A stretch of 64,000 bases of DNA from Triatoma infestans (taxonomy: Eukaryota > Arthropoda > Insecta > Hemiptera > Reduviidae). A program made the position numbers and the translations under genes. The notes beneath the pieces were generated by a model. The model saw nothing but the letters and a program-made list of their open reading frames with translations. It did not search any database and was not told the origin of the DNA. The DNA lies in NCBI GenBank assembly GCA_011037195.1, contig JAAEAF010006055.1:1-64000 (forward strand), in the 5' to 3' direction. Numbering within the stretch: position 1 is the first letter of the stretch; each line of letters begins with the position of its first letter. This document shows, in pieces, positions 1-11,291 of the stretch.

Positions 1-2469
1 CTTTGGTCGACTTAGAGGCTCGGTTCTTTCGGGCCTGCATGAGCTCATTGTGAAATCATATAGTTGTTACTTCCGGTTGGTTCTCTGCCGTGCAGCTTCT
101 GGGACCCCATTTAATTATTATCTACAATCATTAGCCAAGCATCAGTGTATGGATCAAGACTCTAGAGTTACAATTACATAAGATTTATTTCCTTATACTT
201 ATTTCTCTTCTCACCTTGTCCGCGATATGGGCTGAGGACCATGGGTCTTCTAGCATTGGTAACCAGGATTCTACGTTCTAGGGAAGCGCCAGTCCTTTGG
301 CTGTTGAAAGTGATAATGAAGAATATTTGCTACCCACTTTAAATTTAATTTATATATTCATTTTTTCCCATGTAAGTTTTAATAATTTAATTTCCCATTT
401 TGCTATATATTATATACAGTCCACTAAATATTTTCATTCAAATTACCTATATTTTTTATTTTTTCCTATATTTACTGAACATATATAATCCCTATCATCT
501 TTTTTTTCTTGTGGTTTGCCCAATCTCATATTGTAAACATTGTAATTTTAAAGAAAATTTGTTAATTAAATTGTAATAATTGAGGGGGGGGAGTCATGTT
601 TTAGTGTTTCGTAGCAATTTTTTTTTCCAAATTTATTTTTTATTTTTCTTCGAATATAACATAATGATTCTGTTATTTATTTCTTTTTTCTTTTTTAAAG
701 AAATATAGTATTTTGTTCTTCCTGAATCGATTAGACCTTTGTCCACGCTAAATCGATTTGTAAAATAAAAGGATTATACAAATAAATTTATTACTTACTT
801 ACTTGTAAATTCTACAGACGAGATTATATATTCTATGTTGACAAATTTTTACCCATACCTCCACAAATGTCCACTTTGTTTCAATGTCGAGATAGTAATT
901 GAAGTGTCTGTGGCTAATTTTATTCCAAAAAGTTCGTAGAAAAAAATAATATTAAAAAGTGAACAGCGACTATTCAGAAGTTTGTTTTTCATTACACTAA
1001 TTAAAAACAGATAAATAAAAGTGACATAAATAGAACCCGAAAAATAATGATGAATACGAATGATGAACAGTAAACAATACTGTTTTTTGTTTTTTGTTTC
1101 ACCGTGTGTTTGTGCTTTATAGGAGAGTATGTGTTATCGCGTGTGAATTTAAATGAAGCTCATGATAAAGTATACAAACATGACTTCCATATTGATAAGA
1201 GAATATAAAAAAATATATAATAAAAAATAGCATAACCAAAAAAAGTATATACATTATATATATTTTATACATAAAGGAAAGCTATTGTTGGATTTCTCTA
1301 TGTCAAGAGGAAAAAGGGAGAACGTATTTTCCGCAAGTTTTGTTATCTTGTTAGTTATTTTTTCGCAGATCTTTTCCGAATACATTTTTATTATACTGGT
1401 TATTAATATAAGTTGTGTGAGAGGGAAATGACTACAAACAAATTTTTGTGATTTCTGCCTATAAAATATATTTTTGTAAAAGAAAAATCAGTTTAGGTAC
1501 TAAATTGAATAGTTTCTCTTCATGAGGTGGAATATATTGGAAATTTCAAATGAAATTAAAATCATATGTAGCTTGTGTCTTGAATTCCATTGAATACGCG
1601 ACCCATAAAGATCTATTGTGACTTACCTAGTTACCGCAAGTCTAGTTGTCATAAGTAAGTCCCCAAAGATAACTAGGAAGTTCCATTGATCAATGGCCAT
1701 TTGGAAGAAAATCCCTCTAGCAAGGCTCTCGTAATGGCACACCAGTATCACTTTTTCAGCCAAACATAGCCTGCAATAACTATCAGGTTGAACCAGGTCC
1801 GGTGTGAATTTTTGCGAAGGTTCTCTAATAGATTCTTCGCTTGCCTTTGGCTATTGATATTTCTTCGCCGAGCCGCTGCTTTAATGTGAACCCTGATCGT
1901 GAAGATTGATTTCTTAACCGGCTTGGATTTTGGACACATAAAAGTTGTAATTAAAACCGTCACGAGCCGGTTCGTCTATCTCATTTCCACTTTTTTATTC
2001 TATACATATGTATAGAAAATTTTACCTGCATGTCCTGACATCCAACATAAAATGGAGTAATTACAGCTGCCAGCTTCGACGGTTCAATGAAAATGTCGAT
2101 AGTCAGAAGGGCCAAACATATATTATATTTTCTGCGCGGTCTAATGGAAAATGATTAGCAGGATAGAGAAAAGTAAGCAGTGAACTAATCGGAGAAGAAG
2201 GAAGAAGAAGAACTAATCAGAGTAACACACATTTTTCGTAACCCCAATATCAATGGAGATTTTTATCGATTTTCTTGTTACTTTCTCTTATAATATAGAG
2301 GATAGAGGTCCAGAAGAGGAGCGATACATCATCTAATCCAGATTTTAACTGAAGCAGTTTTAATTTTAAATAAGCGATGATATGTGGCAACTGAACGAAA
2401 GGTTGTAAAAGAACTTTACTCTCGCTCTAAATATTATATTTTTTCTTCAACAGCTAAAAATATTTTTAA
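1..2469. other. AT-rich intergenic stretch, no recognised gene
   Basis: No gene recognised. A plus-strand frame is open from the window edge (2-181, about 59 codons, then TAA), but its product resembles nothing I know. It could be the end of an exon or of a transposon ORF. Positions 720-805 look like the 3' end of a retroposon: a polyadenylation-like AATAAA context followed by a (TTAC)n tail. A basic 71-codon frame on the minus strand (1748-1963) is unrecognised. The rest is T- and A-run-rich DNA. Confidence 0.5.
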
Positions 2470-3035
2470 AAAAATCTAGTGTGAAACACTCATGTATAAA
2501 ATGACAAATTTTCTTTGAATTCCAAATTTTCTCATTTGTTCTCAAATTAGATGTAGAGGGAGTGGTCAATTACCAGCTGGCCAGGCAAGTAGAATAAGTG
2601 TGTTTACATTATAGTAGTAGACACGCGTCTGCATTGAACAAAGTGAATAACGCATTTATGTCTATAGATGGTGTACAAAGTTTAAAGAAAATAGATTTCA
2701 AGAGAATCGTGAAAAACTAAAAAAAAAAAACAAAAAAACTAACAACTTTTCAGTAAAATCGCGCTTCCGGTTCGCGCATTTTGAACGAAACCTTCTTGTT
2801 AGATGCGGTGGGGTTACCGAAACGGAACACCAAATTTAAACTTGCTGGGATTTTTCGTTTTTTAAATATTTTGTTTTCACACGCAACCACTTATAGTCCA
2901 TCCGCTAAAAACATTTTTTTTCGTCCTCAGGGGACCTCAAAACATGTATTTCCGATGAATATTCAGTTAAGATAATTTATCCCATGATTTCAATATTTAT
3001 TTTCTCCTACTTTGAGCAAGAAAAAGTAAAATATA
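2470..3035 (+). repeat. ISR1 dispersed repeat, partial copy
   Basis: The left-end motif (a variant of GTGTGAAACACTCACAC) lies at about 2480. The right-hand module runs from 2740 to 3032: the 'cttccggtt' segment, the 'gatgcggtggggttacc' segment, 'ccgctaaaaacattttt', 'cctcaaaacatgtatttcc', then a degenerate hairpin end. The middle is replaced by unrelated sequence. The short open frame inside (2781-2975) is a by-product of the repeat, not a gene. Confidence 0.7.
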
Positions 3036-4479
3036 TAAGGTAATCTGAAGTAAATATGTTAGGAAAGTTGTATTGAGAAGTGAAAGGTTATCCTTCAGAA
3101 AGATTGTAGAACATTTGGTTATAAGTTAAGCAAAATTATATTATGTTTTCTGATATTTAATTTATTGTTGTATTAATTTTAAAATGTTTAATTTCAGAAC
3201 TTCTACTTCACTTTAATATAATTTATATAAATATTTTATCAAAAATCTTCTAAGCTTACTTAAAATTGGTTTAATTGCAGAGGGCAGCACTGTTTTTTTT
3301 TTACTTGTAATCTCTGTCAATAATTTTTTGAATGATTCTTGATCTAAAAGTTACTCAAAACTTTAGGTTTTGTCGTTAATGATATGGAAATGAAGAAATT
3401 ATAAATTTCCTGATGAAAACGGGAAGGCCAATTTTATTGTCTTATTTGTAATTATATATATTTTAAATAATAGTACTATTTAGAAATAGGTTATTATTAG
3501 TTAATAGGATGTTAGTTCTATGTATTAGCGAGCAACTAAAAGAATTTTGGAGTTATCACTAACAGTGGTGTCCCCATGGAAACGATAGGAGTGAGGAGTT
3601 CAAACCTAAGATAATAATCTACTGACAGGAGGTAATAGGGTTCACCGTATGGTTCCAACGTTTAGAGCTGTGCCCCAAAAAACCCTTCTTCTCCCAGCTT
3701 TCCCATCTTTCAGTCTCTCTCTAATAGGCTCTCGTTTAGCCCATTTATTTTGACGACGAGCGCTCAGCTTATGAAAAGCTTTCCCTCTTATAGCTCTACA
3801 GTTATAAACTAGCAGAGAGAGAACTTGAATGAGATAGAGGTGGTATACGTGGGCTAGTTCTCGTGTTTTATGCACTATAATATCTAAGGGTTTTAGTTTA
3901 GTTAGTTGGTGGAACCACTTTGTGTTTTACTGCCCTCATCTGCTCTCCTAGATCCTTGTACCAGTTCATAGAACGTTAAGTAAAATAAGCAAATAAATTA
4001 CTAGCAACTACTAAATTTACTTCTATAAATTCACAGTAATATATGGCAAATTTATAATTGTGTAGTAATCTAGCGTTGTTTTTTGGAGGGGGAGGGGAGT
4101 CCTGACAGAACTGGCACGTCACATTATCTTCTTGATGTGACTTTTAATTACTCTCTTAAGTGCCATTTTATTATCGTGTCAATTAGGTTATTCGCTAAAA
4201 TATCATCGGCAATGTTTTTTTTATTGATAGATAGTTCTTGTTGATAAATGGATAATAATGTCGATAGTTTCTTATATTTAAGTTTTTCAGTAGGTTTTTT
4301 TTTTTTTTTTAAGAAATTCTTCAATTAATAATAATTTTGAAGTAGGTATTGTTGGTCGTGTCAAATTGTTTATTTTTCTTCGGGAATAACAGAAAGTTGG
4401 CAATCGTTTGACAAGCGAATAAACTCCCACTTTCGCAAGTTCAGGTTTGGACACGATCGCAAAACTTTCTCTTGTAAAT
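3036..4479. other. Gene-free AT-rich stretch
   Basis: No gene or named repeat recognised. A slightly GC-richer island at 3540-3960 includes a minus-strand frame (3642-3875) with a basic product that I do not recognise. The flanks are A/T runs. Confidence 0.5.
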
Positions 4480-5080
4480 AGTAAGTGAAAAAAAAAAAAT
4501 CTCATGTGAAACACTCACACGACTTTCTGCTACTCCAATTTACAAGTTATAATTGAAAATATTTTTCTTCAAACTTACATTTTTTTCAAGATATTTAGTT
4601 ATTTTCATGTAATGTAAATAGAAGAAGAATCTGATTTATAAAAAAACGACTTTTTTAATGAAAGTATAACTTCCATATTTTCCCAAGAAACCTCATGAAT
4701 GAATTGTCTCGGATAAAAGTTTCAAACTAAAGTGACGATAGGTCCCTGTAGGTATACATAGTATACAAAAAACGTCCGAGTTTTTAAGAGAATATCGCCG
4801 AAAACTGAAGGAAAAAATGCAATAAAATAAAAAGTTCAATCGTCAACGTTCTCTTTAATATTATATAGATGACAAATATGTATATAAATTTAAATAGCAC
4901 TTCTAAGGATTCGCATAACCGCTTCCCTGGCTTGAAATGTTTTAAATAAGAACTTCTAGCACTTAATATGGGTAGATTGGTAATATGCCAAGTTTAAAGA
5001 AATTCATTGTTTGCCGTTTTTGAGAAAATGTAGAAAAACTGAAAAATATCCATTCATCCGGTTGACTGATTTTTTTTTTT
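4480..5080 (+). repeat. ISR1 dispersed repeat, left end and body
   Basis: The left end at 4499-4540 is well conserved: ATGTGAAACACTCACACGAC followed by a variant of ACTTTCTCTTACTCC. Body segments follow up to the 'catccggttgactgattt' motif near 5060. The copy appears interrupted at about 5080 and resumes near 5600. Confidence 0.75.
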
Positions 5081-5599
5081 AGCCAAAACCTTAAAGCCGG
5101 GTCCCCCTTAAGTGAAATTACCAAGATTGAATTTAAAGTCTCTGCCTACTAAACCGTCCCATACCAGGACCGTAACCATATCGACACATGCAAACTAATA
5201 TTTTTTGTATTGATAGTATCAAACAATGCCCACTAGACTGTTGCGTCATCAGCCAACTCCGTAGAGTGCTATGATCGTAACCTCAACAATTTCACGGACA
5301 GAATATTTTGCAGTACCAGCACGCTACCAAACCGGTGTGCACGGACGGCCCTCTGCGTATGGTCCCCGTTATAACCACGCATGTTATAACCTGTTTTCCA
5401 ACGAAAATGGAAAATGTATAACAATCGATAGAACGAGAACCAAACAAGTACGATACGGTTATCATACGTGTTGTATACGGAAATAGAACATTGTTGATTC
5501 GTTGCTGTGGGCATAGATAGTGATCGGCGCGCCTGACACGTTCCTATTACGGTCCTTTGTGTGGCATGGTATAGTGGGTAGAGACCTTAATGCGATTTT
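5081..5599. other. Unassigned insert between two halves of an ISR1 copy
   Basis: This GC-richer segment separates the two halves of an ISR1 copy, so it may be an insertion of another element. Frames are open on both strands at 5269-5514 but neither product is recognised. No terminal repeat or target duplication was found by eye. Confidence 0.4.
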
Positions 5600-5765
5600 C
5601 AGTTTTTTTTTTTTCAGTTGACACAGACACACACAAAACATACATCCAATCAGATCAATTTTTAAAAACCTTTACATGTATTTCTGGTGAAAATTCGTTA
5701 TAGGAGATTTGACACGATCAAGCATTACTTACTCATTAATCTAATAAGAGAAAGGAAAAATGAAT
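5600..5765 (+). repeat. ISR1 right end
   Basis: The segment starts in an 'acacagacacacacaaaac' run and contains 'catgtatttctggtgaaaattc' (shared with other right-hand modules) and 'gacacgatca'. It ends in a worn 'ttactcattaatctaataagagaaag', the eroded terminal hairpin. It is probably the continuation of the copy starting at 4480. Confidence 0.6.
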
Positions 5766-5816
5766 GAAATTGACTAATTATTACTATTATTTTTTTTGTT
5801 TTGTAACTTATGTATA

Positions 5817-6082
5817 CGGGAGAAGGGATTAGCTCAGTGGTAGCGCGCTGGACTAGTATTGCAGAGGTCCCGGATTCGAGTCCAGCATGCTTGCCTTTAG
5901 ATTTTTCTTCTTAGGAGCCACTTACAGCTCACTGTCCGGCTCACTGTCCGGACAGGGTTGTCTGTAACGAGAGAAGGGTTGTCTGGAGGCTGGCAGTGCA
6001 CTGAAAAGGCTCCGATGTTTAGGGTAGCTATATGGGGGCCCAGAAGGGCTTTGGTCCCTACCCACAGATAATATATAATAAA
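5817..6082 (+). mobile_element. tRNA-derived SINE, short form with LINE-like tail (copy A)
   Basis: The copy begins with a tRNA-like head containing an A box (TAGCTCAGTGG, 5830-5840) and a B box (GATTCGAGTCC, 5873-5883). The SINE body (5884-6014) is shared with copies B, C and D. From about 6018 the tail reads GGGTAGCTATATGGG and matches the 3' end of the LINE at 33230-33310. An 8-bp direct repeat, TATGTATA, flanks it at 5809-5816 and 6083-6090. Known biology: such elements are transcribed by RNA polymerase III and moved by a partner LINE. The head is not a working tRNA gene, because there is no matching acceptor stem. Confidence 0.85.
5830..5883 (+). promoter_or_regulatory. Internal pol III promoter (A and B boxes) of SINE copy A
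   Basis: TAGCTCAGTGG fits the A-box consensus and GATTCGAGTCC fits the B-box consensus GGTTCGANTCC. Their spacing of about 32 nt is that of a tRNA gene. Activity is inferred. Confidence 0.75.
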
Positions 6083-7024
6083 TATGTATAGATATAAGTT
6101 TGACAATAAGTGATAAGAGAAAATGATTAACATCTATATATTTTTTTACATTATTATAACTTAAAACACGATTACAATACTTCCTCTTACTAGGAGTAAG
6201 AGAAAGTAATAAAATTACCAGTAAATGAAAAAACACCTTGTATTTAAAATTTTCTAAATATGTTATCAAGATTTGTGAGGGAAAAAGGGAATGGTGGATA
6301 TGAGAAGAAGGAAATTATATGGTGAAGTTTTATGTAAACATGTTTGTGGATGAAATATTAAATACATATTTAATAGTTTACATGTTGTTGCAGGGATTTT
6401 CGAGAAGTTTAGAAGGGTGCGATCATTTTGTGGATAAATAACTGTGCATCTTCTTAAACTAACTGACAACATGTTAAGATTTATTAAAGTTTGATTAAAT
6501 TTATTCACTTTGTTCTCATATAGTTTGATGATATAAGTTTGTTATATTATCGGTTATTAATAAAAGAAATACGTTCCCTTCTCCCCTCCACAGCAGAACT
6601 TATATATTTTCTATAGAAAACTTAAAAATCATCTTGTTTTTATAAATATTTTAAATTTGTCGATGCATCCACTTTAAACGATTGCAGACGATAACGTCAT
6701 GAAAATATCAACAAATATAATAATTTTGATCATAAAAATATAATATAATACCATTTTCTTTTGTCTTTTCTTTAACATATGAAAAATTTGAAATTTAAAA
6801 AATTTTGTTTTAACTCAAACAATTATTTTTTTTTTTGCGACGCACTTTTAATTTTTTTAAACGTCGGTAATAAACAGGATATTTGAAATTGATTTAATCA
6901 TTTAAAAATCTTGAATTACCTTAATCCTGAATTACCGATTAAACAGCGTCATAAAAAAACTATGTCTTATATATTGCATTATTAAATACTATTAATTTAA
7001 CATTATTATATGGTCGTAACGAAC
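6083..7024. other. Gene-free AT-rich stretch
   Basis: No gene recognised. A well preserved isolated ISR1 right-end motif (cttcctcttactaggagtaagagaaag) lies at 6180-6211. The rest is A/T-rich with a T run at 6826-6835. Short minus-strand frames here have no recognisable product. Confidence 0.5.
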
Positions 7025-7480
7025 ATCCAAACATTAAATACCATAACTAATTTTAATGAAAATCGTTTCGGTAGTTTTCCAAAAAATTGCTTGATCGTGT
7101 TAAAATTATCGATGTCGAGTTTTCTCCAGAAATACATGTTTAATGGTCCTCTGAGTCCAAAAAAGTAGTTTTTAGAAATTGATATTCCATATATTTGTAT
7201 GTAAGAGTGTGGTAATGGCTCCAGTTGAAACTTTTGATTCAACTCAAAAACGGAAAAATCGTGGTAAGTTCAATCTTGGTAATTTCGCTTCAGTAGGATC
7301 CGACAATAAGGTTTTGGTCAAAATTGGTAAACCGGAAGTAACAACATTTCACTGAATGGATTTTTCAGCTTTTCTACGATTTTCTTGAAAATGTCTCCCA
7401 ATGATTTTTCTTTAAACTTGATACCTTTATACCAACTAGCAATACTGATTTGAAACATTTTTCTGAATTAAATAATTTAT
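7025..7480 (-). repeat. ISR1 dispersed repeat, right half, inverted
   Basis: On the minus strand this carries the right-hand module in order: 'accggaagt' at 7325-7341, the 'tccgacaataaggttttggtcaaaa' segment, the 'aaaaacggaaaaatcg' segment and 'ccagaaatacatgtttaa'. The terminal hairpin is lost. Confidence 0.65.
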
Positions 7481-8316
7481 TTATTCCCGAATCGGATCTC
7501 GAATGATGCGTAAAACCTAAATAGAGCGAATGTGATTAGTTATTTTATTGCAACAGAAATAATTTTTAGTTCTTACTTATTCTTAATAATTTTCTCTTAC
7601 TGCTATGAGAAAAAGTGGTCAGTGTCGCCAGCCTGTAATGAAAAAAACAAGAGAATAAATTTAGGTCATACTTATTTTCATCTAACTATTTTTCATTTTA
7701 TTATTTCTCTCACAACAATACCAAACCACTTACTGAAAATTAATTTTGACAGCTTCTATTTTCATATTACTATTATAGATAACTATTTAAGAGTATTTCT
7801 CAAAAATGATAGTGTATATATATTTTACATACTGAGACATAACAAAACGCAATTCTGGAACGACTGGGGGGGGGGAAGTATGTTCAATTAGATAATTGTT
7901 GCTGGAGTTCAGTGCTATTAGCATGATTGTAATTATCCAGGCTATATCTAGACCCGAGACATGAGTGTGCGTATGTATGCATCTCTAGTATACTATTATC
8001 TATACAAGTTAATGATATAAAACAATTAAACCAACAATTATTCCAAGTACTCAGGTGGCACCCTGAGTATGTACTTTATTTACCTTATATGAAACAATTA
8101 TCTATCACAAATATTGAAATTTCATTGTACATAAAACAAAGAATAGCAATTTACTGATGAACAAACTAATATGAACACATATCCAGCAACTTTCTACAAA
8201 CCAAATTTAATTTAAATTCAGGAATAATTTATTCCTTAAATAATTTCCTTAATAAAATGTAGTGGGAAGGGATTCCTCCATGTATTGAAATCACATTTTA
8301 AAATAGAACAAAAAAC
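7481..8316. other. Gene-free AT-rich stretch with a small hairpin
   Basis: No gene recognised. A perfect 9-bp-stem hairpin (stem arm TACTCAGG and its complement) lies at 8047-8071. A G run occurs at 7866-7875. The open plus-strand frame at 7532-7891 is low-complexity, rich in F, I, Y and S, and ends in the G run. I do not regard it as a gene. Confidence 0.5.
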
Positions 8317-9177
8317 ATCACGCGACATTCTTGTTACTCCTGTTAATATAATAAATTATATATAAAATGACCTTTTTTTTTTTTTTAAACTTCAAAGTTT
8401 ACTCATTGTCCTTGTTCCCCCCCACCATCGAACTAGTGGGAAACATCATGTATACCACTTACCCATGGATTAGTAAAGAGATTATATTGTAGTCCAGAAG
8501 AGAGCAACAATTGTATTGAACCAACCCACATATAATATTATTAGAAATTTAACGTCAAAAATTACGCAAATGTCAACTTTTTTTCCCCAAAAAATGTTCC
8601 AAATAAAAGTGATAGGCTTAAAGGAAATCGTTATGGACGTTTTCTCGAAAATCCAAAAAAAACTCAAAAAACCGATTCTGTAAAGTCACATCCGGTTGTC
8701 CAATTTTCTTGAAATTTATCATTCTAGCAATACTTCTATTGTATATTAATATTACAGAGGTGGTAAAAACCATATATTGCCTTGAAGTGGTAATTCAGAG
8801 GATAGCTTAATGCTACTCCCCCCCTCCCAGCAAAAATCAAAGGTTTTCAAATAAAAATTATTGATATTTATGTGTTTGAATAGTATATTTATTAAGTTTA
8901 AAGAAAAGCGTTGATGCTGTTTTTGGAGGAAATCGCGATAAACTGAAAAAAATATTCAGTAAAGTCATGGATTTTGGCGTAAACCTTATTGTCATACGCG
9001 GTGTGATATCTGAACAGAATATCAGTTTGAGCTTCCAGCAACAATACTGAACATTCGGTAGAAACATGGTTTCCGTTTTCAGAAGGGACCTGAAAATAGG
9101 TATTTCCAGTGAAAATCCAATTTGAAAAATTTGTCATTCACAATACTTTCTCCTAATAGGAGAAAGAGAAAGTAAAA
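8317..9177 (+). repeat. ISR1 dispersed repeat, near full-length copy
   Basis: A worn left end lies at 8317-8345 (acattcttgttactcc, compare ACTTTCTCTTACTCC). The body has the recurrent 'aaccatatattgccttgaagtgg' segment near 8770 and 'aaataaaagtgatag' near 8600. The right end at 9141-9174 is a hairpin ending in GGAGAAAGAGAAAGT. The end-to-end length of about 847 bp agrees with the copies at 42103-42918 and 27597-28911. No coding capacity. Confidence 0.75.
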
Positions 9178-10429
9178 ATTGTAGGACACAATTTTAAGGA
9201 ATAAATTTTAACCTGTAACAAGAATTCACGGGAGAGATTAAAAATAACCAAGAGCTTGTTAAGTTGGGTGCATGTCCTATAATTCTAGTTACAAATAGAT
9301 ACTACAAAGTCTTCCAAGAGTTTCTCATAGGCAGAATTGTTAACCGAACGTATCGAAGCTTACATGCTGAACATCATGTAACCGTTTCAAGTGTTGGCTC
9401 CATAGTTCGCGAAGTGTTAAATCATCAGTACCATAATATGGAAATCATGATGAACTCGTAATTTCTAGCGTCACCCGGTTGATCACTAACTTCTCTTCGC
9501 TCGAGACTTGCAGTGGCCCTTAATCCCTGGAAATCACTGCGCATAGTAGAGCGCGGTATTCCGTGTACCACGGCAGTTATTCGGTTACTGCTGTCTTTAT
9601 TTGCCTTGGCTCGGGCTATAACAACCCATTACTTAAATTCATTTTTGTAAACTGTAACTTGTTTTTGTAAAATTTAAAATTTTATCTATAAAACAAATTA
9701 AAAAATAAAAAACTAATTTTGAATGGCTAGGAAATAAGGAAAATTATTGAATCAATTCGATTTTAACTAATCAATCGTACTTCTCTGTCAATTAATCAAC
9801 TAATCTCATTAGAGAAGAATTGGACCTAGACGCTTCTTAATTAAAGTTCACCCCCTTATGGGTAGCCCAGCCTAACATCACGAACTACACTTACATTTAT
9901 TCCTCAGAATTGAACAAAATACTGCAAAGATAGCAAGCAGTGTGGAGACTGCTGAATGGTGTTGAAAGGGTAACACATGACTGCTCTCAAATATCACAAT
10001 TTACAATACGTACATTTATGTTCTTTACTGAGTAACGAAGTGTGTATAGACAAGAGTAAACGAGCGAAGAGCTACGAAGGTTGTGGTTCTAGTAGTGTGA
10101 TGAATTTAAGAAGATTGTGTTACAAGTCATTTGAAGAATGATGTGACTAGTTAGAACTCTTGCTTGTTCTAACGTCGGCGAGCTAGTGGTGAACCTTTGT
10201 GTATGAGAGTTAGTGTGGTACCTTTGGTAAACCTTTTAAGGTTAAAATTGATGAGCGTCTGATGTTTACTCTTTAAGTTTCATCTGGTGGCTGACTCGTA
10301 CTGTTCAAAGTTGAGTTGGGGACTGGACCTTAAGCCCCTCGAATGGTCAGCTAATATTCAATTTCCTTTACAGCTAGAGACAGCTTCTAAGTGAGAGATT
10401 GGAACCAATCGCGGTTAAAGATCCGTCTA
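9178..10429. other. Gene-free stretch left of the solo LTR
   Basis: No gene recognised. The 9264-9461 frame is unrecognised. Sequence around 9480-9620 and 9840-10420 is less AT-rich than average and could be old transposon. I saw no diagnostic motif. Confidence 0.4.
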
Positions 10430-11058
10430 TGTAATGACATGGCAAAGTCATAGCAATGTCAAACCTTCACAACAGATAACAATGAAAGAATAAGTTACAA
10501 CTAGTGGCCTAGCCAGCTGCCTGACTTCAAGACAAGGCCGCGGGCAAACAAACAAACCAAGGGTAAATGCCCTTACATCAAAGCAAGCACCGCAAAGGCT
10601 GGCCACTGACCTAAATCGGTGGTCACCAAACTAACCAAGGTCGCACACTAGGACAGATATCTTGATGTGAGTGTGGCCAACACTAATATATAAACTCGCC
10701 CCATTGGAAGAGGGGATGATTATACGATTATTCTTGAGTACGTCTTCATATACGAGCAGCAGTTTACGCGTCCCTATACAGTTTTTATTTATACTTATTA
10801 CCTTTAGTTGTGCATTTTAGTTCATTTATCTTAATCATTCTAATTTATTAGTTATTTATCTTCTATTTTATTTCTAAGTATTTCTTGTTAATAGTTACCA
10901 TTTTTTACGTTTAAATTATTGTTCAAATACAGTCTATTTTTTATAAAATCCGTGTTAATACTTCGAGCACTAACTTCCAAAAATCTTTAAACTAACTTCC
11001 GCCCTCTTCAAGACATCTACTACATGCCTCTGGAATCACATTAAACGATTCCACTACA
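10430..11058 (+). mobile_element. Solo LTR (copy 1 of a family, probably Gypsy- or BEL-like)
   Basis: The 629-bp unit starts TGTAATGACATGG and ends CCACTACA. It matches, in inverted orientation and over its whole length, the segment at 32217-32862. The ends form a short inverted repeat (TGTAATG against CATTACA in copy 2, one change here). Imperfect 4-bp flanks are tcta and tctt. A TATA-like aatatataaac lies near 10684, and T/A-rich sequence with many attt runs follows. No internal coding region is attached. The superfamily is inferred only from the 4-bp duplication in copy 2. Confidence 0.7.
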
Positions 11059-11090
11059 TCTTTCAGTTTCACGGTGGGATCAGATCATCC

Positions 11091-11278
11091 TGTTGGAAAA
11101 CTATAAATAAAATAGATCAGTAACATTCACAGAAATATATATATTAGTTTCAAGAAAATTACAAAAGAAAAGGAACACACACTGTATAGCTACAAATTCA
11201 AGTTACAAACGGATACATATGTTTTTCTTTTTTTTGTTTTAAATCACATTGGTATAACAAATCGATTGATCACTAACA
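11091..11278 (-). repeat. Copia 3' LTR
   Basis: This 188-bp repeat is identical to 14675-14863 except for one base in a T run and one A/G difference. That indicates a recent insertion. It lies downstream on the coding (minus) strand. Confidence 0.95.
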
Positions 11279-11291
11279 CCCTACCTCAACC
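11279..11291 (-). other. Copia polypurine tract
   Basis: On the minus strand the 13 bases directly before the 3' LTR read GGTTGAGGTAGGG, an imperfect purine run in the position where plus-strand DNA priming occurs in LTR elements. Confidence 0.7.

Noticed and set aside
5824..5887. A functional tRNA gene on the plus strand
   Set aside because: A and B boxes are present, but the acceptor arm does not pair and the sequence continues into a SINE body shared with three other copies.
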